Source: Flavobacterium frigoris PS1
GTDB lineage: Bacteria; Bacteroidota; Bacteroidia; Flavobacteriales; Flavobacteriaceae
Direction of reading: 5' to 3'
NCBI RefSeq assembly: GCF_000252125.1
Contig: NZ_AHKF01000018.1
Coordinates: 434,001 to 498,000 of the forward strand
Length of the DNA stretch: 64,000 bases
Made by a program: the position numbers and the translations under genes. Under the pieces are notes generated by a model, which did not search any database, was not told the origin of the DNA, and saw only the letters and a list, made by a program, of their open reading frames with translations. Each line of letters starts with the position of its first letter. The first letter of the stretch is position 1. Positions 17,059-27,200 of the stretch are shown here, one piece after another.

Positions 17059-17381
17059 TTATAAAAGGGGAGTAGTTGTTTATGTCTTAACATGATTTGA
17101 AGTCTCAAAAGTACAAAAGAATTCAATTCATATCTTTCTATGTCTACTTTGTGATCTTCTATGTTTTAAGTTAGAATATTTAAAAGCAAATGCAAATAGC
17201 GGGCCATTCCTTTCTGTTATAGATGTAGTTCTGAAGTTGAATCCTTTTTTTTTGCGATATGTACATCCCCACCGAATGTTTTTTTGTTTAATTACTGCAC
17301 ATGTGAATGACTTTGGAAGGATTTTCCGGTATTAAATGTTTTGATGCTTGGTTTGCTTTTCTCTTCAAATTTATCAACAGC
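17059..17381. other. Intergenic region with promoter only
   Basis: Apart from the -7 box at 17106-17113, nothing is recognised between the GYF-domain gene and the end of the TetR gene. Confidence 0.45.
17106..17113 (-). promoter_or_regulatory. -7 box for the GYF-domain gene
   Basis: TACTTTTG on the minus strand matches TAnnTTTG, 48 bases before the start codon. No convincing -33 TTG was found at the usual spacing. Confidence 0.4.
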
Positions 17382-17951
17382 TCATGGTTTACTGAACATT
17401 TCTATTGTTTTTGCAATGGCTTCGTCAAAATTGTCCCAAGTAGTTTCTGATGTCAAATCAGTGGCGATAAATGTTTTGTTGAACTTTGATAGTAATGTAA
17501 AATAAACATAACCACCTAACTGCAGCTGAAAAGCGGCATTAAGTGTTTTATCTTTTTCGTCTATTGCAAATGTTTTTCCTACTTGCGCATTGAAATACTT
17601 AAATAGACTTTTCGTATCCTCATTATTTTCAATTAGTTGCCAGCGCAAAATTTCTTGTGTTAAGACGTTTTCGCGTAGCTCTTTGGTTCCTTCTTTGATG
17701 AAACTTTTTAAATTTTCCAGATTATCTTTTTTTTCGTCAATTGCTAAGAGGGATTTAAAAAAATCTCCTTTTTGAGCAAAAGTCAATAGTAAACCTTTCA
17801 TACCTCCAAAATAACGGTATATAAGAGCTTTTGATACACTAGCCTCTTTAGCAATCGCATTAATTCCAACGCCTTGTGGTCCCTTTTCCTTGAGGATATT
17901 CAAAAAGGCTTTGTAGATTTTTTCTTCTGTTGCAGCTCTGTCTTTCTTCAT
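17382..17951 (-). CDS. TetR/AcrR-family regulator of the beta-oxidation operon
   Basis: A 189-residue regulator with a TetR N-terminal helix-turn-helix (about residues 28-54: GINAIAKEASVSKALIYRYFGGMKGLL) and a helical ligand-binding C-terminal domain. It overlaps the transglutaminase-like gene by one base (stop and start share the base at 17951) and is its second cistron. The divergent operon encodes fatty acyl-CoA breakdown, and two GTTACC-type palindromes lie between. The likely model is a FadR/PsrA-like repressor released by acyl-CoA, controlling both directions. DNA binding at those sites is inferred from position and symmetry. Confidence 0.85.
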   Translation of the reverse strand: MKKDRAATEEKIYKAFLNILKEKGPQGVGINAIAKEASVSKALIYRYFGGMKGLLLTFAQKGDFFKSLLAIDEKKDNLENLKSFIKEGTKELRENVLTQEILRWQLIENNEDTKSLFKYFNAQVGKTFAIDEKDKTLNAAFQLQLGGYVYFTLLSKFNKTFIATDLTSETTWDNFDEAIAKTIEMFSKP

Positions 17952-18607
17952 TATAAAGTGGCTAAGTTTATGACACTTCCCAAAGTGATTCCGCTTTCTT
18001 TTATCTTGGGATAATGTTCTCTCATTAATTCCAACATCAGTGGAAGTGGTACTTCATTGAAAGTTCCGTAATCTTCGAGATACTCCATGAAAACTTGGTT
18101 TCCAGTTTGGTCAAATTCTTGGAATACCGAGTCGGTTTTTCCATCAAATTCAAGAGGGTGTACATTAAGTAGTTTGCATAATTCTTTATTAAAAGCGGGT
18201 GTTGCTTTAATCCATTTGGAGTCTAAATATATTTCTATATATCCGTGCGGAACCAAAACATCTGAGCCAAATTTTTCTACTATCTGATCGACGGCGATGT
18301 GGTTTTTTACTTTTGCTAATCCTAATCGCGCTGGAATATGGGCTGCTCTTAGAATTGCAATTAGAATTACTACTTTGTCTATACAGTGACCTCTTTTGTG
18401 TCCCATTAATTCCGATGCTTTCCAATCTTCATTGATTAAACTAAATCGATAAGGGTAATAAGGCCAGTTATCTCGTACATACAGATAGGCTTTTATAGCA
18501 AACTCTTTGTGCGTTAATTGACCTTTGTTATTTAGAAAAGTAACTGCGCTCTGTATTTTTTCATTTGACAAATCGAAATGAAATGTCTCGTCGGTGTATT
18601 GTTTCAT
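17951..18607 (-). CDS. Transglutaminase-like (cysteine protease fold) protein
   Basis: About 218 residues, started at 18607 (MKQYTDETFHFD); an ATG four codons further upstream is also possible. The transglutaminase core shows ASELMGHKRGHCIDKVVILI (catalytic Cys), VPHGYIEIYLDSKWIKATP (His on a beta strand), and the following AFN in place of the common Asp-Pro. There is no signal peptide, so it acts in the cytoplasm. It is transcribed divergently from the beta-oxidation genes and coupled to the TetR gene. Such proteins are hydrolases or amidases in many bacteria; the substrate here is unknown. The loss of the usual Asp leaves catalysis open. Confidence 0.8.
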   Translation of the reverse strand: MKQYTDETFHFDLSNEKIQSAVTFLNNKGQLTHKEFAIKAYLYVRDNWPYYPYRFSLINEDWKASELMGHKRGHCIDKVVILIAILRAAHIPARLGLAKVKNHIAVDQIVEKFGSDVLVPHGYIEIYLDSKWIKATPAFNKELCKLLNVHPLEFDGKTDSVFQEFDQTGNQVFMEYLEDYGTFNEVPLPLMLELMREHYPKIKESGITLGSVINLATL

Positions 18608-18663
18608 ATAGATTTTCAAATAGTTACCTTGAAGGTTATTTGCAATAGTAGGATTTAATTTTT

Positions 18664-18671
18664 CAAAATTA
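18664..18671 (-). promoter_or_regulatory. -7 box of the transglutaminase-tetR transcript
   Basis: TAATTTTG on the minus strand matches TAnnTTTG, 57 bases before the start. Its -33 region would overlap the first GTTACC operator (18691-18706), which fits repression by the TetR protein. Confidence 0.45.
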
Positions 18672-18683
18672 AAGAAATAAAAC

Positions 18684-18691
18684 TATATTTG
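18684..18691 (+). promoter_or_regulatory. -7 box of the beta-oxidation operon
   Basis: TATATTTG matches TAnnTTTG; its last base is the first base of operator 1. The start codon of the thiolase gene is 54 bases downstream. Confidence 0.6.
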
Positions 18692-18706
18692 TTACCGTAC
18701 GGTTAC
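18691..18706. promoter_or_regulatory. TetR operator 1
   Basis: GTTACCGTACGGTTAC is a 14/16 palindrome that abuts the forward -7 box. The second copy lies exactly 30 bases downstream (centre to centre), on the same helix face. Confidence 0.7.
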
Positions 18707-18720
18707 ATTTTTTAATTAAT

Positions 18721-18736
18721 GTTACCATGCGGTAAC
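18721..18736. promoter_or_regulatory. TetR operator 2
   Basis: GTTACCATGCGGTAAC has perfect GTTACC/GGTAAC arms. It ends 8 bases before the thiolase start codon, within the transcribed leader. Confidence 0.7.
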
Positions 18737-18744
18737 TTTAATAC

Positions 18745-19950
18745 ATGAAAATGGAAGCATATATCTATGATTCAGTAAGAACGCCAAGGGGAATTGGAAA
18801 AAACAACGGTTCATTGGCGTCCGTTAGTCCAGTTCAATTAGTAACGACTTTACTAGATGCTTTAAAAGAAAGAAATAATTTAGATACCAGCTTGGTTGAG
18901 GATTTAATCCTAGGTTGTGTAACTCAAACTGGTGAACAAGGAGGGAATATAGCCAAGGTGGCTGCGCAATGTTCTAATTATGGAGATCAGTTATCTGCGG
19001 TAACTTTAAATAGATATTGTGCATCAGGTTTAGAGGCCATTAATCAAGCTGCAGCGATGGTGAAGGCGGGGTGGTCTGATTTGATTATAGCTGGTGGTGT
19101 TGAATCGATGTCACGCGTTCCCATGGGAATTGATGGTTCTGCTTGGCTGATGGAACCAGAAGCTGCTTTTGGAAAATTTGTACCTCAAGGAATTTCAGCT
19201 GATTTGATAGCAACTAAGTATGGTTTTTCTAGAAACGATGTAGATTCTTTTGCTTTAGCTTCCCAAAAAAGGGCAGCAATGGCCCAGAAAAACGGATTTT
19301 TTGATAAATCTATAATTCCTGTAAAAGACATCAATGGTTTGGTTCATTTAGCTAACGATGAATATATTCGAGCCAATACCACTTTACAAATATTATCTGA
19401 TTTATCTCCAGCTTTCAAAAAAATGGGCGAAATGTTATTTGATCAAACTGCTGTAGATAAATATTTAGAAATTGAAAGAATTAATCATGTGCATCATGCC
19501 GGTAACTCGTCGGGAATTGTTGATGGGGCATCATTAATGCTAATTGGTTCTAAAGAAGTTGGAGAAAAATTAGGCTTGAAACCAAGAGCTGTAATAAAAA
19601 TGGGAGCTGTCATTGGCAGCGAACCGCTAATCATGCTTGAAGGACCAATTCCCGCCACCAAAAAAGTGCTGCAAAAAGCCACTATGAGTGTTGGTGATAT
19701 CGACATTTTTGAGATAAATGAAGCTTTTGCAGTGGTTCCCTTACGCTTGATGGATCATTTGAAAGTAGATCACTCTATAGTAAACGTCAATGGTGGTGCT
19801 ATTGCCATGGGACATCCTTTAGGAGCAACTGGTTGTATGATTTTGGGGACGGCTTTAGACGAACTGGAACGGCAAAACAAAAGTACGGCTTTAGCAACTT
19901 TATGTGTTGGAGGTGGAATGGGAATAGCAACAATTATTGAACGCATTTAA
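18745..19950 (+). CDS. Acetyl-CoA acyltransferase (thiolase)
   Basis: A 401-residue thiolase, full family length. The nucleophile lies in [15 protein letters not shown], the catalytic histidine in [16 protein letters not shown], and the second cysteine in [10 protein letters not shown]. The loop [20 protein letters not shown] matches degradative 3-ketoacyl-CoA thiolases. It performs the last step of beta-oxidation, splitting 3-ketoacyl-CoA with CoA into acetyl-CoA and a shortened acyl-CoA. It is the first gene of a four-gene operon that together covers acyl-CoA dehydrogenation, hydration, oxidation and thiolysis. A biosynthetic acetoacetyl-CoA thiolase is less likely in this context. Confidence 0.92.
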   Translation: MKMEAYIYDSVRTPRGIGKNNGSLASVSPVQLVTTLLDALKERNNLDTSLVEDLILGCVTQTGEQGGNIAKVAAQCSNYGDQLSAVTLNRYCASGLEAINQAAAMVKAGWSDLIIAGGVESMSRVPMGIDGSAWLMEPEAAFGKFVPQGISADLIATKYGFSRNDVDSFALASQKRAAMAQKNGFFDKSIIPVKDINGLVHLANDEYIRANTTLQILSDLSPAFKKMGEMLFDQTAVDKYLEIERINHVHHAGNSSGIVDGASLMLIGSKEVGEKLGLKPRAVIKMGAVIGSEPLIMLEGPIPATKKVLQKATMSVGDIDIFEINEAFAVVPLRLMDHLKVDHSIVNVNGGAIAMGHPLGATGCMILGTALDELERQNKSTALATLCVGGGMGIATIIERI

Positions 19951-19971
19951 AAACTGATTATCCTTTAGATT

Positions 19972-22122
19972 ATGAATAAAAGTAAACATATAAAATATAG
20001 CGTTGATAAAGAAGGTATTGCAATAGTCACTTGGAATGTGGCAGATTCTCCAGTAAATATCATGAATGAAAACACAATGGCGGAATTCTTCTTAACTATA
20101 AATCAAGCTATAGAAGATAATGCCGTAAAAGGGATTGTTGTTGCTTCCGCCAAAAAGGATTTCATTGCAGGTGGCGATTTAAAATGGTTTTTAAATTATG
20201 ATAAGTCCAAAGAAGAATGTTTTGAGATGTTGATGCAAACCAATAATTATTTAAGGAAAATGGAAACTTGTGGAAAACCTATTGTAGCTGCTATAAATGG
20301 TTTAGCACTTGGAGGCGGTTGCGAAGTTGCATTAGCTTGTCATTATAGGATTATGAGTAATCATCCCAAAAGCCAGATAGGATTGGTTGAGTGTTCTGTG
20401 GGTTTGTTTCCGGGAGCTGGAGGCACGCAGCGTTTTTTAAGAATGATGGGGTCCCAAAAAACTGTTGAATATATCACGCAATCCAAAAAATTAACTGCAC
20501 AACAAGCCTTAAAGGACGGGATAGTAGATGCAGTTTGTACAACAGAAGAGGATATTATTTTGTTAGCTAAAAATTGGATTTTAACCAAAGGGACATGCGA
20601 GCAGCTTTGGGATAATAAAAAATTTAAAGTTACAGGAACTCCATTTGGAGTAGGACAAGTATCAGGTGTAAGTGAGTTTTTTAGTGTTGCTAATGCCACG
20701 GCTTATAAAACAACGCATGGGAATTTACCGCATATTAAAAATGTATTGAGTGCTATTTATTATGGCGCTCCTTGTCACATTGATAGGGCGCTAGAAATAG
20801 AGGCAAGGTATTTTGTGGATACCTTATTTAGTAAGGAAACCAAAAATATAATTCGGGCTTCCTTTCTCTTTATTAATGATGCGTCAAAAGGCAAATCGAA
20901 GCCTAAGGGATACGAGACCACCTCTTTTAAAAAAATAGGAGTCATAGGTGCTGGAATGATGGGGGCGGGTATTGCCTATGTTAATGCTAAAGCCGGACTA
21001 GATGTCGTTTTGAAGGATGTGAGTCTCTCAAAAGCAGAAAGTGGCAAAGACTATGTAAAAGCACAAGAGCGGAAAAAACTTGAAGGGGGATTGACAACTG
21101 AAGTTAAAATAGAGGCTTTGGTTCAGAAAATTCAGGCTTCAGATTCAGATACTGATTTGGCCAACTGTGATTTGATTATTGAAGCTGTTTTTGAAAATGA
21201 AAAACTTAAAAACCAAGTGACTATTGCAACTGAAAAAGTGATTCCTGAGGATGTAATTTATGCGTCCAATACTTCAACGATCCCCATATCGCAACTTGCG
21301 AAAGCATCTATCAAAGCAGATAAATTTATAGGCTTGCATTTCTTTTCGCCCGTCGAAAAAATGCCTTTAGTCGAAGTAATTGTTGGCAAAGAAACAAGCG
21401 AAAAAACTTTGGCGGCAGCCATAGATTATGTGATCGCTATTAGAAAAGTTCCAATCATTGTAAATGATGGTCGTGGATTTTTTACATCAAGAGTTTTCGG
21501 AAAATATATAAATGAAGGAATTACAATGCTCACTGAAGGGGTTCCGCCGGCTGTAATTGAAAATGTGGCTAAAAAAATTGGGATGCCCGTAGGACCTTTG
21601 GCAGTTTCGGATGAGATAAACCTAAAATTGATAGTGGACATTATGAGTGAAGACCCAAATTTAACGTCTCATGAAATCCAACTAAAGAGCAAATTAGTTT
21701 CGATTATAGAAGTTAATGGAAGAACGGGTAAAAAAGAAGGAAAAGGTTTTTATGATTATCCCAAAGACGGTAGAAAAGCAATTTGGAAAGAATGGGCTAC
21801 AATTTATCCCACTCATACAGATTATAACGAAGAGGAAATTGGGAAACGATTATTATTTTCGATGGTTATCGATTCTTATAAATGTTTAGATTCAGGTGTT
21901 ATCAGAGAGCCAAAAGATGCGGATGTGGGCTCTATTTTAGGACTAGGTTTTCCCATTCATACAGGAGGTGTAATGTCTTACATTGATTATGTTGGAGCAA
22001 AGGCATTTGCTGTATACAGTGAAAAATTACAGCTTAAATACGGAGAACGATTTACTTTACCTGAGAGCTTAAAAGAACGAATTGAAAAAGTAGGCAGCGG
22101 TCGCGTTTTCTACAATAATTAA
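19972..22122 (+). CDS. FadJ/FadB-like enoyl-CoA hydratase / 3-hydroxyacyl-CoA dehydrogenase
   Basis: A 716-residue bifunctional enzyme. Residues 1-190 are the crotonase domain, with oxyanion loop IAGGDLKWF and both glutamates (GGGCEVALACHYRI and VECSVGLFPGAGGTQR). From about residue 320 follows the dehydrogenase: NAD site GVIGAGMMGAGIAYVNAKAG, catalytic histidine in GLHFFSPVEKMPLVEVI, then NDGRGFFTSRVFGKYINEG and the C-terminal repeat. It hydrates enoyl-CoA and oxidises the 3-hydroxyacyl-CoA. It lies 21 bases after the thiolase gene, whose product would take its 3-ketoacyl-CoA. Confidence 0.93.
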   Translation: MNKSKHIKYSVDKEGIAIVTWNVADSPVNIMNENTMAEFFLTINQAIEDNAVKGIVVASAKKDFIAGGDLKWFLNYDKSKEECFEMLMQTNNYLRKMETCGKPIVAAINGLALGGGCEVALACHYRIMSNHPKSQIGLVECSVGLFPGAGGTQRFLRMMGSQKTVEYITQSKKLTAQQALKDGIVDAVCTTEEDIILLAKNWILTKGTCEQLWDNKKFKVTGTPFGVGQVSGVSEFFSVANATAYKTTHGNLPHIKNVLSAIYYGAPCHIDRALEIEARYFVDTLFSKETKNIIRASFLFINDASKGKSKPKGYETTSFKKIGVIGAGMMGAGIAYVNAKAGLDVVLKDVSLSKAESGKDYVKAQERKKLEGGLTTEVKIEALVQKIQASDSDTDLANCDLIIEAVFENEKLKNQVTIATEKVIPEDVIYASNTSTIPISQLAKASIKADKFIGLHFFSPVEKMPLVEVIVGKETSEKTLAAAIDYVIAIRKVPIIVNDGRGFFTSRVFGKYINEGITMLTEGVPPAVIENVAKKIGMPVGPLAVSDEINLKLIVDIMSEDPNLTSHEIQLKSKLVSIIEVNGRTGKKEGKGFYDYPKDGRKAIWKEWATIYPTHTDYNEEEIGKRLLFSMVIDSYKCLDSGVIREPKDADVGSILGLGFPIHTGGVMSYIDYVGAKAFAVYSEKLQLKYGERFTLPESLKERIEKVGSGRVFYNN

Positions 22123-22151
22123 ATGAATATAAATTTATAAAATAAAATAAC

Positions 22152-23324
22152 ATGCTACAGAACATATTATTAGTACGAAAAATTTATGCATCAGAAGAAC
22201 ATAAAATGATGAAAGCCATGATTCAGGAATTCATTGCAAATGAAGTTTTGGATCAAGTAGATGAATGGGAGAAAAAGGGTATGGTAAGCCGGGAAATATG
22301 GAAGCGTGCCGGAGAATTGGGCTTGTTGTGTATGGATATGCCGGAAATTTATGGAGGTGGAGGCTTGGACTTTACATTCAATGCTTTATTCATTGAAGAA
22401 TTTGCAAAAAAAGGAATAAGTGGTCCTGGTTTTTCATTACATTCTGACATTGTAGCTCCTTATTTATTGAATTATGGAACCGAAGCCCAAAAACAAAAGT
22501 ACCTACCATTAATGGCCAAAGGGGAATTTATTACTGCGATTGGAATGACTGAGCCTAATTGCGGTAGTGATTTGAAAGCACTTCGTACAACTGCAGTTGA
22601 TAAAGGGGATCATTATTTAGTAAATGGTCAAAAAACCTTTATCACCAACGGGTTTATGTGTGATATGGCGATTGTGGCGGTAAAAACAAATCCAAATACT
22701 GAAGAGGAAGGAGTGACATTACTTATTATGGAATCTTCAATGGAAGGATTTACTAAAGGAATTCCATTTAAAAAAATCGGAATGAAAGCTCAAGATACTT
22801 GTGAATTGTTTTTTGACAATGTAAAAGTACCTAAGGAAAGTCGACTTGGTGACGAAAAAATGGGATTTAAAATCATGATGAAGGAGTTGGCCCGAGAACG
22901 ATTGACAGTCGGTATTTTTGCAGTAGCAACTGCAGAGGGTGCCATTGAAAGTACTGTTCAATATACAACGCAACGTACTGCTTTTAATACCCCTATCGCC
23001 GAATTTCAAAATACACAATTTAAATTGGCAGAGTGTAGCACGCAAATGCAAATACACCAGACTTTTCTGGATCGCTGCATCGAATTGTTAGTGGATCATA
23101 AACTAACATCTGAAAGTGCTTCGATGATTAAATACTCGGCAACTGATATGTGCGGAAGTGTGGTAGATGAATGCTTACAACTATTTGGTGGTTATGGCTA
23201 TATGTGGGATTACCCAATTGCTCGTATGTATGCCGATAATCGTGTGGCGCGAATCTACGCCGGAACCAATGAAATCATGAAAATACTAATAGCACGCGGA
23301 CTTTTTAAAGACATTTTAAAATAA
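22152..23324 (+). CDS. Acyl-CoA dehydrogenase
   Basis: A 390-residue FAD enzyme of usual length. The FAD/substrate signature AIGMTEPNCGSDLKALRTTA and the C-terminal QLFGGYGYMWDYPIARMYADNRVARIYAGTNEIM are clear; the glutamate in YAGTNE is at the position of the catalytic base in many members. It makes the trans-2,3-double bond in acyl-CoA, the first oxidative step of beta-oxidation, passing electrons to electron-transfer flavoprotein. It is the third gene of the operon and its stop overlaps the start of the thioesterase gene by one base. Confidence 0.94.
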   Translation: MLQNILLVRKIYASEEHKMMKAMIQEFIANEVLDQVDEWEKKGMVSREIWKRAGELGLLCMDMPEIYGGGGLDFTFNALFIEEFAKKGISGPGFSLHSDIVAPYLLNYGTEAQKQKYLPLMAKGEFITAIGMTEPNCGSDLKALRTTAVDKGDHYLVNGQKTFITNGFMCDMAIVAVKTNPNTEEEGVTLLIMESSMEGFTKGIPFKKIGMKAQDTCELFFDNVKVPKESRLGDEKMGFKIMMKELARERLTVGIFAVATAEGAIESTVQYTTQRTAFNTPIAEFQNTQFKLAECSTQMQIHQTFLDRCIELLVDHKLTSESASMIKYSATDMCGSVVDECLQLFGGYGYMWDYPIARMYADNRVARIYAGTNEIMKILIARGLFKDILK

Positions 23325-23767
23325 TGAAAGATTTATTGAAAGAACAACTGAAAGAATATAAAGTCATATCAACTGCTAAAGTACAATGGGGAGATATGGA
23401 TGCGATGCAACATGTGAATAATGTGGTCTATGTCAAATGGGGTGAAATGGCTCGGATTGACTATTTTACAAGGCTTGGTGTATTTTCACTTGAAAAAAAG
23501 CAAAGTACATTTGCTCCCATTTTGGGATTTCAGTCGGTTAAATATATTGTTCCTGTAGTCTATCCAGATACGATTCACATTGGTACTAAAATGGAAGAAA
23601 TTAAGGATGATAGATTAGTACTGAAATCCTTTTATTATAGTGAGAATAAGGGAAAGTTGGTAGCCATAAAAACACAGGAGGTAATTCCTTTTGATTACAA
23701 AACCCAAAATAAAATTCCTGTTCCAGAAGAATTAATAGTAGAAATAAATAATCTAGAAGGTCTATAG
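23324..23767 (+). CDS. Hot-dog-fold acyl-CoA thioesterase (4-hydroxybenzoyl-CoA thioesterase type)
   Basis: A 147-residue single hot-dog domain. The motif VQWGDMDAMQHVNNVVYVKWGEMARIDYF carries the conserved aspartate (WGDMD) and histidine-asparagine (HVNN) of the FcbC/YbgC type. It hydrolyses acyl-CoA, perhaps freeing CoA or removing dead-end intermediates of the beta-oxidation route. It is the last gene of the operon, starting at the base where the dehydrogenase stop ends. Chain-length preference cannot be read from sequence. Confidence 0.88.
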   Translation: MKDLLKEQLKEYKVISTAKVQWGDMDAMQHVNNVVYVKWGEMARIDYFTRLGVFSLEKKQSTFAPILGFQSVKYIVPVVYPDTIHIGTKMEEIKDDRLVLKSFYYSENKGKLVAIKTQEVIPFDYKTQNKIPVPEELIVEINNLEGL

Positions 23768-24285
23768 CCTCGCGTTATTCTTAATTGAAATCACATAAAG
23801 TCATTCTGGTTTTTAAATGCTTTTGCATTTATAAATTAATCGGAGTGGCTTTATTTTTTTTAAGGGAGGGGCTTGTATTTGTTTGAAGAAGGCTACAGTT
23901 GCAATTTTAGTTATATACCGCTTGGGCATGATAGTTCAAAATAAAGTTGAGGTGAATAGTGGTTTAAAAGCGCAAAATCAACATCCTAAAGCAATTCTCG
24001 TTGTAAAGTCAAGCATAATAGGCTTTTATTTATATATTTGTATAAAAATTCTTAAAATAATGAAAATTATTTTTAGTCTTATTTAAGAGTCTATTCTGGT
24101 AGTATTAATTTATTAGGGTTTTAGAATGTTTAGCTTGAATTAATCAATTGGTTTTATCAGATTAAACACTTTTAAAAAGGAGTTGAAATACTTACGACTG
24201 TTAAAAGCACTTCCTTAATTTATTAAAAACAAAACCTTTTAATTCGTTATTCTCTAGAACGCGATGTAATCAAGCTCCGATCCTT
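23768..24285. other. Intergenic region before the giant adhesin
   Basis: Contains a 7-bp hairpin at 23814-23831 (TAAATGC/GCATTTA) that may end the beta-oxidation transcript, although it has no T-tract. A TTG-initiated ORF at 23883-24086 looks spurious. The rest is AT-rich without recognised signals. Confidence 0.45.
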
Positions 24286-27200
24286 ATGGTAAAAAAATTA
24301 CTGTTCTTTATAGTAACTTATTTAATAACAGGTTATTCTTATTCACAAACTCCTGATTTTAAGATACAACATTTACAATTTGATGTTCCTGGTTCTGGAC
24401 TTACAATAACAGCTCCTAAAAACTTTTCAGCTGTAAATGATCTTAGCAAAAGTTTTATAATAGTTAGCAACAATAGGCGTAATGGGGCTGGTCCTATTGG
24501 ATCAAGTGCCAGTATTGAAGCTCGTGGAATGTCCTGTTCTGTTTATTTTTCAAACGCAAACACCATTGTATTTTCTAGAGGTACCGGTGCGAATATTATA
24601 ACAAGAGTTAATATTATGATTGTTGAATATCTTGGTTCTGTTGGAGGACCCAATGAAATTATTGTAAGATACAGAAATGCTGTTACTCCGGTTGCTGGAA
24701 CAGCCGTTCAGTCACTAATAATGAGTACGATACCGGGTAATATTAATAAATGTATTCCTTTTTATTCTGTTCAAACAACAGATACCCAAAATGGAGGAGC
24801 AGCCAATAGTCTGATGTTGTATTGTTCAGGAACGAATACACTCAACTATCATAGGGGCGGAGCTACTAATACTGTAAGTGCTAGAGTTGAAGTTGTAGAA
24901 TTTACCGGTAGTAATTGGTCTGTGGGTCATGGAGACTCTGGAACTGGTGGAAGTGATTCAGGAACAATTACTCTGAACAGCTCGGCCACAGGAACAGGGG
25001 GAAATATATTTGACGTAGGTTCCTATAGCAATGCGTTCATTTGGCATACCTATAAAGGTGATAGTGGCAGCGGGAGCAATGAGTCTATAGTTGATAACTA
25101 CCCAGTGTATACACCCAATGGAACCACTAAAGTTAATTGGAGTTTTGCTAATGGCCACGCTGGTGCATCGGAACGACATTTTGTCCATGTATTAGTAAAT
25201 TCCAACATGAATGTAACTCGGTTTTTAGATTCGCAGAATTCAGAAAATGAATCGGTTATAGATATATCTACTGCAGACTTAACTGATCTGGGACAATCTC
25301 TTATTTTGGGAAGTTCGACCTCAACTGGTGGAGGAACTGCATATGGTAGAGGGTGGAGGAATTATTATTTTAATTCTCTTAATCAGGCGGCTCACTGGTC
25401 CCACAGAAGTGGAAACACCATGCTTCATGAAATACAAATAATTGATTTTATAGGATTGTCAAAATGCCCATATATTATTAAAACAACTCCTTCGTCAAGA
25501 TGTGGATCAGGCACTTTAGTGCTTAACGCTAAAGCATCTGCTGGTACTATTAAATGGTATGCTACAGCAACTGATGGACTGCCGTTGGGAACTGGAGCAA
25601 GTTTTACTACTCCTATTATTTCAACAACTACAACTTATTATGTTGATGCGACAAATAATGGATGCACCTCTGCATCCAGAACCGCCGTGCTAGCAACAAT
25701 TAAAGAAATTCCAACTATTATTGAAACAACTCCTGGATCCAGGGTAGGTTCAGGAACTGTCAATTTAGGTGCTTCTGCATCTGCAGGAACAATTAACTGG
25801 TACACAAGCTCTATTGGTGGAACTATAATTGGAACAGGAACAAGTTTTATAACTCCATCTATTTCTTCAACAACTACCTACTATGCAGAGGCAACATCTA
25901 ATGGTTGTGACTCAAGTACAAGAATAGCTGTAATTGCCGCCGTGAGTTGTGTTTCTGCGTCGAGTGATACTAGGTATGAACGAATCATTAACGTTCAAAT
26001 TGGAGCTATAAATAATAGTTCAGGAGTTAGTTCAGGAGGATATGGCGACTATTCAAATTTATCTACCAATGTCGACATAGGAAATTCTTACCCAATAATT
26101 GTGACGAATGGAATCACGGATGTAGATAGTCAGGTAGGTGTTTGGGTTGATTGGAATCAAAATGGAAATTTTACCGATAGTGGAGAAAATTTTACGACTA
26201 CCAGGGTAGCCGATAAGTTTTCGGCGAACATAGTTGCTCCCGTGGGCGCTAGTTTGGGTTCTGCGCGAATGAGAATCAAGATTATTTATACATCGACTCT
26301 TACTCCCTGTGGTACTACTCCATATGGAGAAGCGGAAGATTACACATTGAATGTTGTACCAATAATTACAGGAGTTACTTCTAATTCCCGTTGTGGAACT
26401 GGTCAAGTTACTCTTGGTGCAGCGGGTACATTAAATAGCTTAACTAATTGGTATTCAGCTCCATACGGAGACACTTCGCTCGCTTCTGGGACTTCCTTTA
26501 AAACCGGTTATTTGACTAATACAACTTCTTATTGGGTAGATGCTACTTATAAAGGTTTTACTACCAGCTCTAGAACGGTAGTTATCGCCACTGTAAATAC
26601 CGTACCCACGATTACAGGAATTACGGCTGCAACAAGGTGCGGTACAGGAATGGTAACGCTTGGTGCAACTGCTTCTGCAGGAATAATTAATTGGTATGCA
26701 GATTTAACAGGAGGGGCTTCGCTTGCAACAGGAAACAGTTATATGACACCTTCTATTTCAGCTACCACAACTTATTATGTTGATGCTACAAATAATGGCT
26801 GTACTACAGCAACACGAACAGCAGTAGTAGCAGCTGTAAATGCTGTACCTACTTCGACTGCAGGAAGTGCTATTTCAACTTGTACTGGATTAACTTCTAT
26901 TGCTATGACAGGGGCTACGGCTGGAGGAATCAATAATGGCAACACTTGGAGTGGTGGCGGTGGTTCAGGCGCATGGTCACAAAATGCCAACCCTGCTTTG
27001 GCAACATTTACACCAACAACCTCATCAGGTAGTTTTACTGCTTTATTAACGGTTGAAGGCTCTGGATCGTGTACGGGTACCAACCCAACATCTACACGAA
27101 CTATTACCTGGGGAACAACACCTACTTCGACTGCAGGAAATGCTATTTCAACTTGTACTGGATTAAATGCTATTACAATGACAGGAGCTACAGCTGGAGG

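Noticed and set aside
23883..24086. 67-codon plus-strand ORF with TTG start
   Set aside because: No signal peptide pattern, no known motif, TTG start, AT-rich intergenic context. Probably chance.
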